From Rhynchopus sp. YZ270_cl-10 (taxonomy: Eukaryota > Euglenozoa > Diplonemea > Diplonemida > Diplonemidae), in NCBI GenBank assembly GCA_964035575.1, contig OZ037916.1, forward strand, positions 744,001-808,000: a DNA stretch of 64,000 nt. Direction: 5' to 3'. Below the pieces are notes generated by a model. It searched no databases. It was not told the DNA's origin and was given only the letters and a program-made list of their open reading frames with translations. Positions 30,901-41,501 of this stretch are shown here, piece after piece. Within the stretch, counting starts at the first letter, position 1; every line of letters begins with the position of its first letter. A program made the position numbers and the translations under genes.

Positions 30901-32476
30901 CGACCACTGTCTTACCCTCCTCAATGCATGGTGGAAGATGTCTTACACAACCAATATCCTGTACCCAGGTACCCAAATTCCCAGACCCACGCAGTGCCAC
31001 GTCGCAGTACTACGCAAAATTTACCACCAGACCCTGTCTTCGTGCACCTGAAGTACAACGCCGCAGACAGGCCAAACATGCGTTGGACTCAGAGGAATGC
31101 CTGCTGTGCAGTGTATCAAACATGAGAACCAACTCCCAGAAACAAGGGGCGCCTTTTGGCGGGCGTTGTTGAGGGTGTTTGGGGTGCAAAGTTTTCCACA
31201 ATTTTGATGCGCGGGTACTGAAGTGTTGTCTTGTTCTTTCATCTCTAGGAATGTAAATGTCAATCGCGTTTAACTACCACGAGGGCTTGTTCAGTGAACC
31301 CACAAGGGGTCGAAGGGGGTTGGTTATCCCATATCTATCAAAGGTTGTGTCGACCAGGCGAAACCACTATGTTACGCTGTACGTTGTTAAATCCGAAGAA
31401 ATAACACTTTAGCAGCCGCAGGAAGTTTGCTAAAAAGAGTGCCTCACGCTACACAAACCACCACCCGCGATTGACTTAGATGTTATAACAAAGAGAATTC
31501 AGAACAAAACAACACCCTGCCCCATACACACTAAATTGTCATGCTTTAAGAGCATGCCTGGGCCAAAATTACGATGACGAAAAGGCAACAAGACCACCCA
31601 CAAGGAGTGTGAAATGTGCACTGGTTTTCTGGGGGAACGCAATATTTTCTTGTGTCTAGTCCTCCGCGAGCAGAGGACAGACTTTCCGGAAGGTTGCCAA
31701 AGTCGAATTTCTTGCACTAGCTATGCTCCCTGGGTTAATGGCTATAGTAGTGACTGACTAAATGTTCCCACCCAGGTCTTCGTGTGTTGAGGTGTAGAAT
31801 GTCGGAGACGGAGAAGCGCAATCGCTGATGCAGTTCAGATTTCGCGATCCTGTGATGAGTGTAAATGTGGGTGTAATTAAGTTATGTCGCTTGGAGAAAG
31901 ATTAATTGTTAATTGTCAAGAAAAATGGTTACCCTGAATTTGAGGATGTAAGACAGGGATGCAAAAAGTTGTGTAAAAACCCCCCATATATTTAGTGAAA
32001 ATTGTATTTTCTCTGGGGTCGATGAAACCATACCTTGTCTGCACATTCACCAGCGTGCGAGCGCCTCTGATACCTTGCGCGAGTAGCCAGCTAAATCACA
32101 TCGTACCTGGGTACCTGGGTAATACCCAACAAGTTTACGATAATACCCAAAAACTTTACGATAATACCCAGTGGGTATTATCGTAAATGGGTATTAGTAA
32201 CGTGGGTGTTATAGTCATTTTCCCAAAATAAAATGCTTCATAAAAAACCCCATTCAAACCCTCCCTTAATCTCAGCCTCGTACACCGAAGACCCCGAAGT
32301 CAACGAACCGCTCTCTGACGTCACCGACACCTCCTTCACGCATGCCCTTGCCTCGCACCCCCACCTCTGCCAAGCGCACCCCCTCTGCTCAGAACACCAC
32401 TAAGAGACGCAAAAAGACACCTACCCTCGACTCGCCTAGCAGCGGCCGCCGTGGGATGAAGATGTATCCTCTGTAG
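27914..32476 (+). CDS. N-terminal-motor kinesin (exons 27914-30229 and 32276-32476)
   Basis: The spliced protein is 838 residues. The motor domain (about 1-360) has a P-loop GHTSAGKTHTM, switch I NERSSRGH (usual SSRSH) and switch II LVDLAGSE, then HIPYRDAKLTRIL and the LEDTLATLMFSDRAK end. A coiled coil follows (about 400-670), then a basic Ser/Thr-Pro-rich tail. The first exon would stop two codons after AAG; an intron starting GTATAA and ending CTCAG joins it, in phase 0, to a 66-residue exon that continues the same TPK/TPS-rich tail and ends in TAG. The 2046-bp intron contains transposon B; without it the intron would be about 250 bp. The class is uncertain, perhaps kinesin-7-like. The start ACACCATGG follows a CACAG acceptor candidate at 27895. 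Confidence 0.88.
30230..32275 (+). other. Kinesin intron enlarged by a transposon
   Basis: A 2046-bp intron, GTATAA to CTTAATCTCAG. The reading frame and the compositional match of the tail support it: exon 1 ends STPKSTK and exon 2 begins PRTPKTPKSTN. It also holds a fragment (30308-30360) similar to 60101-60155. This is the longest intron in the window by about sevenfold. Confidence 0.75.
30438..32224. mobile_element. Non-autonomous Mutator-like element B, inside the kinesin intron
   Basis: A 1787-bp element flanked by the 9-bp duplication AAAATAAAA (30429-30437, 32225-32233). The outermost 20 bases are only loosely inverted (GGGGTAATTATC against GGGAAAATGAC). Then about 110 bp is nearly perfect, including ACCCACGTTACTAATACCC and repeated TATTATCGTAAA-TTTTGGG units, and then ACCCAGGTACCCAGG. 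The core 31020-31762 is the reverse complement of 16905-17610 in element A, at about 90% identity. No transposase is present. Confidence 0.78.
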
Positions 32477-32572
32477 TTGAAGGGAAAATTGTAATTCTAA
32501 ATTTCATCTTTTTTACAAAAAAAAGCAAACAATTGTTTAAAGTGGTAAACGGAGAGCGCTTAAGACCCTTAA

Positions 32573-33943
32573 CCCTTTAGACCCCAGATGGACATATATG
32601 TCCAAGCAAATCCCGACGAGCAATGGGAAAAGTTCTACTCATTTTCGTAAAAACATTTTTTATATTTTGAAAGATTTTGCGCTGATCTTTCAAAAGAAGC
32701 AAGAATCGAAAAGTTTTGTGCATCGGGTATATATTTGGATGCTGGGGGGAAGGCGGGACCGCCACGGAAAATCCTGTTTTTTGACCAACACCCCCTGAAA
32801 TAACCCTCCTAATACTACTAGGCGATTACTGGGGTTCTACTCATTTTCAGAAAAACATTTTTTTATATTTTGAAAGATTTTTCACCGATCTTTCAAAATA
32901 CGCCATCTAAGAACACTTTTATGCATCTGGGTTTTCCTTGGATGCCGGGGAGCGTGAAAAAGTACTGAAAAAAGGTCACTTTTCAGAGCCTCCATGTGAT
33001 CAAAAATTTTCTACTCGTTTTCGTGAAAACACTTTTTTTGTGTGGAAAGATTTCGTTCGCATCTTTCAAAATACGCAAAAATCGAAAACTTTATTGCATC
33101 TATGATATCCTCGGATTTTGGTGAGATTTTACCACCAAAATCATGGGTTTTAACGTTGCTAAGGTCGTAAGGCGAGTAGGGTTGATAAGTGGGGTTCTAC
33201 TCATTTTCGGGAAAAGATTTTCACATTTTTGGAAAGATTTGATGTCAAATCTGTCAAAAGAAGCAAGAATCGAAAACTTTTGTGCATCTGAGTGCACTTT
33301 GGAAGTCCGTGAGAACCACCACCAAAATCACTGTTTTTTCTGACTATCCTTTGCCTTATTCCCACCCAAAACACACTATAAACCGGGTTTTCACTATTTT
33401 TTCGTATTTTAGGGTGCTTTTTTTGTGAATTTTCGGCACACAGGGTCGTTCTGACCCATTCTGGGGGTGTTTCGGACCTGTAGATGCCCAAAAACGTGAA
33501 AAAAATGCACTTTTACGTTGTGTAGTGGTGTTTCAGTGTAAATCGTTAGGGAAATCGATTTTTAGACATGCTGCTAACAGAGCTACACTCATCTAAGTTG
33601 GGTTCTACTAGGACTTTTTGCTCGATTTTTTTTTCTTTGAAAAGATTTTGTGGCGAATCTTTCAAATAAAGCAGTTTTTGGGCGGCAATAATTTACTAGG
33701 GTTGTCTCGGCAGGTAGAGAGAGTAAAAAATCAAAAGGTCAATTTTATGCTCACCTCATTTTGGGGATAACATTTTTTTTCGAAAAAAAACTTAAAAAAA
33801 TGGAATTGAAAGCCGTGTTCAAAATCTTTCAATTGCGGCCAGGTACGATCAAAAATTTGCATCTGGGGTCCCTTTACCGGTTGGAGAGCCCCAAAAACCA
33901 AAACTCAAAAGTGGGTCCAAAAAACGGCTTGGGGTCTAAAGGG
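32573..33943. mobile_element. piggyBac-like non-autonomous element
   Basis: A 1371-bp element with perfect 14-bp inverted ends CCCTTTAGACCCCA, directly flanked by TTAA on both sides (32569-32572, 33944-33947). TTAA targets and CCYTTT ends are diagnostic of the piggyBac superfamily. The interior is a degenerate tandem array of about six units of 180-200 bp. Each unit starts near TTCTACTCATTTTCG and contains an AAAGATTT/ATCTTTCAAA inverted pair, then AATCGAAAACTTTTGTGCAT. No transposase is encoded. It lies 96 bp after the kinesin stop codon, so it may fall in the 3' UTR. Confidence 0.82.
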
Positions 33944-34524
33944 TTAAATGAAAAGCACCCCGGGGGGTTTTTTTTTGCCTTTTTCTTTTTTTTACGAAAT
34001 GTGGTACCTACACTATTTACCATATTTTGTTGATTTTTTTTAGTTCGGTGTCTGCGTCCGATGAATGGTGAGGCGTTTTGCACTTTTTCAACTTATCTTT
34101 TAAGGGAAAACACATTGCGTTCTTTTAGAGGCAGTCGTTTATGGTGAAGTAAGCACACGAGGCTTAGGGTCATCTGATAAACGCTTCTTTTATCAGCATC
34201 AAACAAGAACCAATGCAGTGCCCTTTAATCCCAATTACCCCCCTCTCCCCCATTGTAGAACCCCATAGAGTGTTAAAAAAAAATGAACGAAAAATAAGAG
34301 GAAACAAAAACGAGTCCCATTACCCCCTTCCCACCCCTTTTAGAATATTCAATGGAGAAAAAAGAAGAAGAAAAATAGTGGAGTTTGCACAGATGGTAAC
34401 ACTATTCCAATTCTTCAAAAAATAAAAAATAAAGGTACAAAACCTGAGGGGATTGTCGAAGCATAAAAAAAAAATACCATTTTAAAAAAAAAACAAGAAA
34501 AGAGTCAGAAGTTTTTTTTCTTTT

Positions 34525-34685
34525 GTCACCTCATGAAATGAAGGAGGAAATAGAAACAAAGCATTTTTGGGACGAACCGCGCTGCAGAGCCACTCCTCAC
34601 CAAACAGGTCGAGGTGTGTGTGTGCGTTTCACCACAACCTGTCTCCCATGGGTTTTATCGTGTGATGAGTGTTAAGTTTCTATTT
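34525..34685. repeat. Repeat K, copy 2
   Basis: A 161-bp counterpart of 7450-7616, same orientation. It keeps GTCACCTCATGAAATGAAGG, GACGAACCGCGCTG, CAAACAGGTCGAGGTGTGTG and GTTTCTATTT. It differs by a GT-dinucleotide expansion and a loss near GCGGTTCTA. Confidence 0.7.
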
Positions 34686-35262
34686 CTCTCATTCTCGTGT
34701 GCATCTTATTCTGCCACACAGCCTTTTTTTTCATCTTTTTGTTAAGTAGATGCCATGAGGTGAGAAAAGAAGGAAAGCCAGCTTCCGACTTTAGAACCTC
34801 TTTATTCGATATTTATTTTTTGAAAGATTTTGACAGATGTCTACGTGTGCGAACACACTTTATGTAAACATATCAGCACATTTGAACCTTTTCTTTCGCT
34901 CTTTTCAAGGTAAACCAACCACTAGGTTCATCTTGCCAACCCTTTTTTTTTTGAATAGAAACTCCCAACAATAATGGGTACACGCCAAAGAAGCATACAA
35001 AAAGGAGAACTTTAAAAAAAAACCATTCCAGTGCGCGATGCATTTTTTTTTTCTTTTTCCTGTATCCCTTTTTTGTGTTTTCCAGAATTACCCCCTTTTC
35101 CCCACACACATCCCCCTCACACTTCAATTTTATTTTTTTTGTTATTATTTTGTGTCAAAAAAGAAGGCTTCCCTTTAAAAATGAACACCTCCCCTCTCCC
35201 CCTCCCCCCTCCCCCCCCCCTTATATCCAGTTCGTAAGGAGGTGGAAGAGGTATCCTTCTCA

Positions 35263-35719
35263 AATGCACATACATTGGTTTTGCAGGTCCCTCTTCCTAG
35301 CCACAAGGCGCTCCACCCAGTTGGAAAAAGTCTCTCCAACTACTTTTGTGAATTCTTCTTTGCCATGGTTCACCCACCCAAAGCAAACGAGGTTCTCTCG
35401 CACCCTCAATATTTTTCCAGTGGAATTTGGAAGATGTTGGGTCAGAAGGGCCTGGTATATGCACCATCTGAAGGTTAGACAGACTGATTTTGCCTTGGAG
35501 GAGGGTCTATCCTTGGTTGCATTTTCAGGCTTCCGCCATTCTTTCCCTAATACCACCTATTCTCTTCTCTCGATACCCCTTTTCGATGGTAAATGCGGGT
35601 TCCAGTTTTCCGGTTTACATTACGTCTTGGAAGTCGCCGAAAAAGGTAGTATCTCCGCTGCTTTGACAATCAAAAAATTCGGAGGCCCGACACCTTTCCC
35701 TGCAGAGGGGTTTCTATGA
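35263..35719 (+). CDS. Doubtful open frame, 152 residues
   Basis: It starts MHIHWFCRSLF and ends FPAEGFL. It follows a pyrimidine tract ending ATATCCAG at 35230, as real genes here do. Against it: it uses A/T-rich third positions unlike neighbouring genes, has no recognisable domain, and other frames over the same bases look equally protein-like. It may be a decayed gene. Confidence 0.2.
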
Positions 35720-35929
35720 GATCTCTCTATAACCCCTTCTTCTCTGACTTCATGTCTACAACAAAAATAATCTTTTTCAACCACAGAGGAACACAACAAA
35801 TTTGAATTTGCACAAAAAATAAAAATGCCACGCCACCGTTAGGAGAGGCGCCTCAAAATAGACGGATAGTTCAACAAAGCACCCATTTAAAGTAAAATCT
35901 GCATCTGCCCCCAATCTTCAGAACAATCC

Positions 35930-36286
35930 ATGAAACGTGGCCGGAGGGATTTGTCACCGCTGAACCCTGACCGAGGTTGTTATGCTGTACAGTTAGCGCC
36001 GTGCTCCCCTCTTGAGCCGCCAAGCCCTGTGTTAGGCTTGGGTGAACAACGTGGGGAGGGTTCTGTTGCTAGCATTGGGAGGACTACCCTGGCCTCTGTG
36101 CTTCCTTTGTGCTATTTAGATGTGTCTGTACCTCACGCTGGGGTCCTGCAGCTTGCACTGTACGAAGGGAACAGCGCTGAGAGACTCGCGCGTGTATTCT
36201 GCACCCAGCATGCGTTGGGTACTGAACACATGGCGGCCTTAGTGGGAATCATAGAGACAACACGACGGCAGCATCAGAGGAGGTGA
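35930..36286 (+). CDS. Small protein of unknown function
   Basis: 118 residues, MKRGRRDLSP to RRQHQRR. The first half is Pro/Gly/Ser-rich. The second half reads as a compact beta-then-helix unit, LDVSVPHAGVLQLALYEGNSAERLARVF, then EHMAALVGIIETT. That layout (beta hairpin, then a helix after a GDSA-like turn) is common in tails of protist cytoskeletal proteins, but I cannot name the family. Third codon positions are G/C-biased as in the neighbouring genes. The start is the first ATG after a CTTCAG at 35921. It stands 1.5 kb before the golgin gene. Confidence 0.55.
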   Translation: MKRGRRDLSPLNPDRGCYAVQLAPCSPLEPPSPVLGLGEQRGEGSVASIGRTTLASVLPLCYLDVSVPHAGVLQLALYEGNSAERLARVFCTQHALGTEHMAALVGIIETTRRQHQRR

Positions 36287-37812
36287 AAGGTGAACAGGGT
36301 GGTCTGCCCTTTAGGCCTTTTAGTGTTGTCAGATCTTTTTCCACTCTTATGTTTGCAGGTTTTTGGATTTCCTTTTTTTGTGAGGATTTTTTTTTGCCAC
36401 CATTTTTATGCCATATCTGTTTGTGCGCTACATCATGTCGTTGTATGCAACAAACAGTATAATATCTGTGCGCTGCGTCCGATTTCGGAGGCGTTTTTGC
36501 ACATTTTTTAAACTTCTCTTTTTATACAACAGAAAAAACCATGAACAATTCCCCTGACCCTTTTTCTTTTTTTGGGGCGAACCACACTTTGATATCCCAG
36601 AAGTGATTTCTGGGGTTTTTTACGACTCCTTTTTTTTTTTTTTTGCCCTCTTTTTCGCAGGTAACAAAGCACCGAATGCTTTGGTTAACTATTCAATCTA
36701 TTAAGGTGGCTAAGCACGAGATGCTTAGAACCATCTTATTATCAACCCCCCCCTTTTTTGTTTTATTGGCGATGCACATTTTTAACTTCTCTTTTATTTG
36801 TTGAAGTATTTGGCATTTTTTTGAAGTGCTCTCTGGGGTTTCAATAACCCGGGGAGAACCAGTGCCCTGCGTCCGCCGATGAACGGTAAGGTGGTTTGCA
36901 CTTACACACTTCTCTTTATTATGCTGCGCGAAAACGAACGTGACCAAGGTGACTAAGCACAGAGAGCCCCCCAAGCCTTACTTAAAACAAATTGCCACCT
37001 ACGAGTAGCAATAACACAAAAAAAACATAAAAAAAACAAATGACTGATGAATAAACCAAAGAATAATCTAATCAGACTAAGCACAGAGAGGCTTAGGTTC
37101 ATCTTATAAACTTCTCTTTTATTTGCACTGCCAACTATATTTTGCCAGATATAAGAACACCACGCAGCGCCATTCCCACTATGATATCTCTTTGGTGGGA
37201 ATAAATCATATGCGTTTATCTTTTTGCCCCGTTTCTTTTTTCGAAGGTGGCTAAGCATGAGAGGCTTAGGATCATCTTATAAACTTTTCTTTTCCTATTT
37301 CCCTCTTGGTGCTATATGGGGGGCGGGGTTTCACAAAATTTCAATCCTATTCACAACGATGTGGGTGTAAAAAGTTGTGAAACGTTGTGAAACCCCTCCC
37401 CGTATGGCACCAACCTCTCCTGTTTCTTACTTCCCACCACAATTATATCTACCTGTATTTAGATTATTGACAGCTCTTTCTCTGAAAAAAAATGACTTTT
37501 ATCCCCTACCCCCTTTCCCCCAAGGACGACTAAGCACAGGTAGTGTGCTTCAGCGGGCAACCCGCGGGAGAACGGCTAGGGGCTCTCACCTAATGGTGGC
37601 AGTATTGTGATGGGAGCCCATTGGAATACGCAAAATACATCACAATACACGCGTATTGTCACTAGAGCCCCCTTAACGGAGCACCTTCGGGAGAACACAC
37701 CAACAGGGCTTATGTCCTACCATGTCTGCATTCTCATCCGATGCATCTTTGCCCTTTTCCTATCCCTCTCAACAAAAACCTTACCATACTAGACATCCTC
37801 CCTTACACTAAA
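36287..37812. other. Intergenic region with CTAAGC and CAGAGG modules
   Basis: Modules, all + strand: CAGAGG-family at about 36470-36515 and 36838-36915 (with TTTCAATAACCCGGGG leader); CTAAGC-type at 36660-36690, 36703-36745, 36946-36970, 37074-37115 and 37243-37286. A foldback element lies at 37579-37671. No gene is seen. Confidence 0.55.
37579..37671. mobile_element. Foldback element of the GTATTGTG group
   Basis: GGGGCTCT and AGAGCCCC are inverted ends 93 bp apart. Inside, GTATTGTGATG and CATCACAATAC are inverted again. The inner sequence resembles the foldbacks at 52960-53073 and 53708-53828. Confidence 0.5.
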
Positions 37813-40179
37813 ATGGGTGGAGACTCAGACAATGCAAAACTGCAAACAGATTACGACGAATTGGTACAGAAAACGGACCGATGGAAGGCGAAGGTGAAGG
37901 AGTTAACTGTGAAGGACAGGCAGGAGATTGCACGGCTACAGGGGGAGGTCGATACGTTGAACCAACAGATCGAGACTATGGGCAGCATAGCGAGGGAGAA
38001 GGACGGGCAGATTGCGAAACGGCAGAGCGACGTGGACCAGATGCGCCGCACTGTCGAGGAGGCCACTGAGAAGGCTGCGTCTACACACCTTCTGCAGGAC
38101 TCTCTCAACAACGCGCTCACCGAGAAGGACTCCTTTGCACAGCAGCTCCGCAAAAGAGAGGCCGAAGTGCAGCAGCTCCGTACACGTGTCACAGATCTCT
38201 CCAACGAGCTGGATGCAACCCGCGATGCGAAGGACGGCACCGCATACTTCTCAGAAGAAGCACGCTCCTCCCTCAAGGCCGTCCTCACCTTGACCCAAGG
38301 TCAGACCCAATGGGCCCTCTGTACAGCGAAGGCGCACACACCAAGGTGGTTTGAGGTGGACCTGCTGCGTAGCAAGCTTGGTGATGCCTTGGACGCATTC
38401 ATGCCAGAGGCATATGAGGTGCAGCTCGTTCAGGAGCAGGAGGCACGCTCAGCGGAACACATTGAACGCCTGACCCGTGCACTCCACGACACACAAGAAG
38501 AGCAGAAAAGAGTTGCAAAATGCAAGCAGGATGAGATTGATGGGTTGTTGAAGCGGAATGTATGCATTTTTTCTCCCCAATTTAAAAAAGTAGCCAAAAA
38601 AAAAGGAGCCCGCTCTTAGGCGATTGTCGACACAACAAAAATAGCAAGCATAATCACGCCGCTCAAATAACCCCCTTTCCTTACAGGAAGCCCTTCAAGG
38701 AAGCTTCACCCAATCGCTTGAGAGTGAAAAGCAGAGGGATGAAGCGAAGTTGGAGAGCGTGCGTGCAGACATCGAGCAGGAGCTTGAAGAGACGTACCGT
38801 GGGGTAGTGGCGCGTCTGGAGGAGGAGGTGGGCGAGGGGGACGGGAAGCTGAAGCGTGCGCTTTCGGAGCGTGACCAGGCGCGGCAGGAGTTCACACAGT
38901 ACAAAATCCGCGCACAACGCGTCGCAGCACGGCGTGGCAGCAGCACTGCAGGGTCGCACCCTGGAGACCCTACCACCGAGACCGACACACCACCACCACC
39001 AAGCAGCGCACCCTCCTACTCAACCGTGGCTGCGGATCTGGACAAACTCTCCTCCGAGCACCAAAGCCTCAAACAGGTATGCAACACACCTCCCACTCTT
39101 CCAAAAAACACCCCACACCCCAGGAACGCGACGACCTTGAAGGCAACGCACGCATACTGACTCTCCGATGCGAGGCGCTTCAGCAGGAAGTGGTATGCCG
39201 TTATGCACATCACCACCACCACCACCACCCACCCACCCCACAGGACAAAACCACCTCAAAGATGCTTGAAGCCTGCACCGCTGCGCAAGAATCTGAACGT
39301 GATAAACACGAAGCCCTGCGCGAATGCGGTGACCTCCAACGCAGGCTTGCCACCGCACAACAACATATCGGATCCACAGCAGACACACCACAGGCATGCT
39401 CATCATGCCAAGAACTGGAGGAGGAACTGGCACGCAGCGCCTCCCAGCTGGCCTCATGCAGAAGCGCGCTCAGCTCTGTACGCGAGGAGCTGGCACGCGA
39501 ACCGCGTCACCACTACCACGACCCACTCCCCCCTGCACCGACACCACCCTCCATCACCTCTGAGACCCTCACCGTACCACAGGAGGCCGCCGCACCCCCA
39601 GACATAGTCGTTACGGACCCTCTTCTGCAGAGCAGTACCGAATGCGAGGCTGGTGAGGGTACGGTCGAGGCGCGTGCAGTAGTGGAGGGTGGTGGTGGTG
39701 GTGGTGGTGGTGGTGGTGGTGGTGGTGGTGGTGGTGGTGGTGGTGGTGGTGGTGGTGCGGAGATGACGCCGTCCGGCAGTGTAGCGGATCTTGTGGATGA
39801 GGATGGGTGTGTGGTGAGCGGGAAGTTTGAGATGGATGATTTGGTGACAGCAATAGATGGAAGCGACAGCTCTTCGTGGGTGCAGCAGAAGCTGCGGCGC
39901 ACAGCGTTGGAGCTTGCGGAGACAAAACAACGTCTGCAACAATCACATCGGATATCAGATGACAACAAACGCCTTCGTGCCTTGGTGACAGACCTTCAGC
40001 AATCAGTCGCCCGCCTTGATTCCGGTTCACGCACAGTGGACTATGTGAAAAGCACTGTAATGAACTTCTGTCTCGCAAAAGACCAGCCAGACCTCCAAGC
40101 GTCCATGGTGCCACTCCTCGCCTCGCTCCTCTCCCTCACAGAAGATGAGGCAGCAAGGTTGATGGCACGCTACGCATAG
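37813..40179 (+). CDS. Golgin-like coiled-coil protein with C-terminal GRIP domain
   Basis: Four exons: 37813-38559, 38687-39076, 39124-39192 and 39244-40179. The introns are 127, 47 and 51 bp, each GTATGC to AG and all phase 0; the spliced protein is 713 residues. Coiled coil fills most of it, broken by a Pro-rich segment and a run of about 25 glycines encoded by a GGT array (39687-39756). The last 45 residues match a GRIP domain: the conserved Tyr in DYVKSTVMNF, then MVPLLASLLSLTEDEAARLM. GRIP domains bind Arl1-GTP and hold golgins on the trans-Golgi, where they tether vesicles. A kinetoplastid GRIP golgin is known. The 51-bp intron is a multiple of three without stops, so an unspliced reading cannot be excluded by frame alone. 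The glycine run probably varies in length. Confidence 0.85.
39687..39756. repeat. (GGT)n microsatellite coding for polyglycine
   Basis: About 23 pure GGT units inside the last golgin exon, giving a run of about 25 glycines with the flanking codons. Purity at the DNA level suggests recent slippage. Confidence 0.93.
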
Positions 40180-40489
40180 GGTTAGCAACAACGTCTGCAA
40201 ATCCTTCAGGGGGAAATTATAGGCATTCCTCATAAGGGGGGTGTATGTGGGGTGGGTGGGTAGTAACCTGCTCTTTCCAGGTTGTGTGGGAAGATAGGAG
40301 AGAGAGAGGTGTCTTGCAGTGTTGTTTTTTAAAGGGTGGCTAAGTGGAGAGGCTTAGATTCATCTTGTCCAACTTTTTCTTTCTTTTTTTGTCTCTCTTT
40401 TTTTCAGTTCTTGCCCCCCGTTGCGAGATCTTAGTAGGGCTTGGTGTGCTTGCTTCCTTTGCCATTTTTGAAGTGGATTTTTCCCACTG

Positions 40490-40593
40490 TACCGTATTAG
40501 TACAAATTATCGACCGTAATAATGTTCGACCTTTTCAGGATTTTTCTGGAAGTTCTATCCTTTTTACGGTCGATAATTTGTAGGAATACGGTA
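40490..40593. mobile_element. Foldback element G
   Basis: A 104-bp element. The inverted ends share TACCGTATT and ACAAATTATCGACCGTA with about three mismatches over 29 bp, joined by a short unpaired middle. No clear target duplication beyond the terminal TA. Confidence 0.6.
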
Positions 40594-41040
40594 ACTTACC
40601 AATAGGTAGACGTGACGCTGGGTACCAGTAGTAGTTTTTGGCCAGCCGTGCCACTGGTACTACCTAGAACACGGCGCCCGCTCCGCCGCGTAGGTGCATA
40701 GGTGGGTTCAGGTCTGAGGCGGCCCCGCGTTGTGATACTATAAGTCTTGGCACGATCCGTCGGTGTAGACGTGCACGTCGTACTTCGTACTTCGAGAGTT
40801 TTTGTTTTGTTTTGTTTTTTTTCCACCGTTTCTGTTTCTGTACAAACATGATATGTGCTGCGTGAGGTGCATCTCATCTTTTCTAGTTGTCTCTTTTAAA
40901 ACATCTCCCTAGCTTCCGTTTCCAAGAAAAGGCATGCCTGCCTCCTGCCTATTGTCGGTGATAAAAACATATGTGTACATACAGTGCATCCGAGATGCGA
41001 ATCCTATTCGTTACGTCCCCCCCTCCTCCTCCTCCTCCTC

Positions 41041-41302
41041 CACGACGGTGAAGTCAATGACATGACATGTGCTTTTACATGTAAAATGACATGTGAAAAT
41101 AAGTGACATGTGCCACATGTCATTTTACATGTATGGTAACAGAAACTGATACTTTTTACGGTCAGTATACGTTACCGTACATGTCATTTTACATGTAAAA
41201 TGACATGTGCCACATGTAAAAGTGACATGGACGCATGTCAAAAAAGTGACATGTAAAGCACATGTCGAAAGCACATGTCATGTCATTGACTTCACCGTCG
41301 TG
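41041..41302. mobile_element. Foldback MITE H in a TCC microsatellite
   Basis: A 262-bp element with perfect 35-bp inverted ends starting CACGACGGTGAAGTCAATGA. The inside is a series of ACATGT/CATTTTACATG palindromes. The flanks are identical 17-bp TCC runs (41024-41040 and 41303-41319), which suggests insertion into, and duplication of, the microsatellite that serves as the pyrimidine tract of the next gene. Confidence 0.75.
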
Positions 41303-41501
41303 TCCTCCTCCTCCTCCTCACGCATTTTCAACTCCATCCTCCTTCTCTCTATTCTAGATATCCTCAGCCCTACCGTCTCTGCTTTCTCTGTGTCGGGCAG
41401 AGCCCGATCAGACACGTGCTCCGTGTTCAGCAACACCAGGACGGCGTGCTTCCACAAAAGAAACCCCACCTTTGACAGAATGTGAACATACATTACACAT
41501 C

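Larger units (their letters stand above)
33944..35929. other. Intergenic region with modules and repeat K copy 2
   Basis: It contains a CAGAGG-family module variant at 34046-34095 (GTCCGATGAATGGTGAGGCG), CTAAGC modules at about 34146-34185 and 34905-34940, repeat K copy 2 (34525-34685), and a C/T-rich tract (about 35190-35225) before a doubtful open frame at 35263-35719. Confidence 0.5.
40180..41501. other. Intergenic region with two foldback elements
   Basis: It holds a CTAAGC module at 40331-40370, foldback G (40490-40593), a GC-rich stretch at 40610-40790 with imperfect inverted GGTACCAGT/ACTGGTAC, a GATGTG-like remnant at 40848-40890 and foldback H (41041-41302). Candidate acceptor AGs precede the ATG at 41502. 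Confidence 0.5.

Noticed and set aside
39454-40114. Minus-strand frames with poly-Pro, poly-Thr or poly-His
   Set aside because: Antisense of the GGT microsatellite in the golgin exon.
40610-40790. GC-rich stretch as a structured RNA gene
   Set aside because: Only a short ACCAGT/ACTGGT stem is visible; no second copy or known fold supports it.
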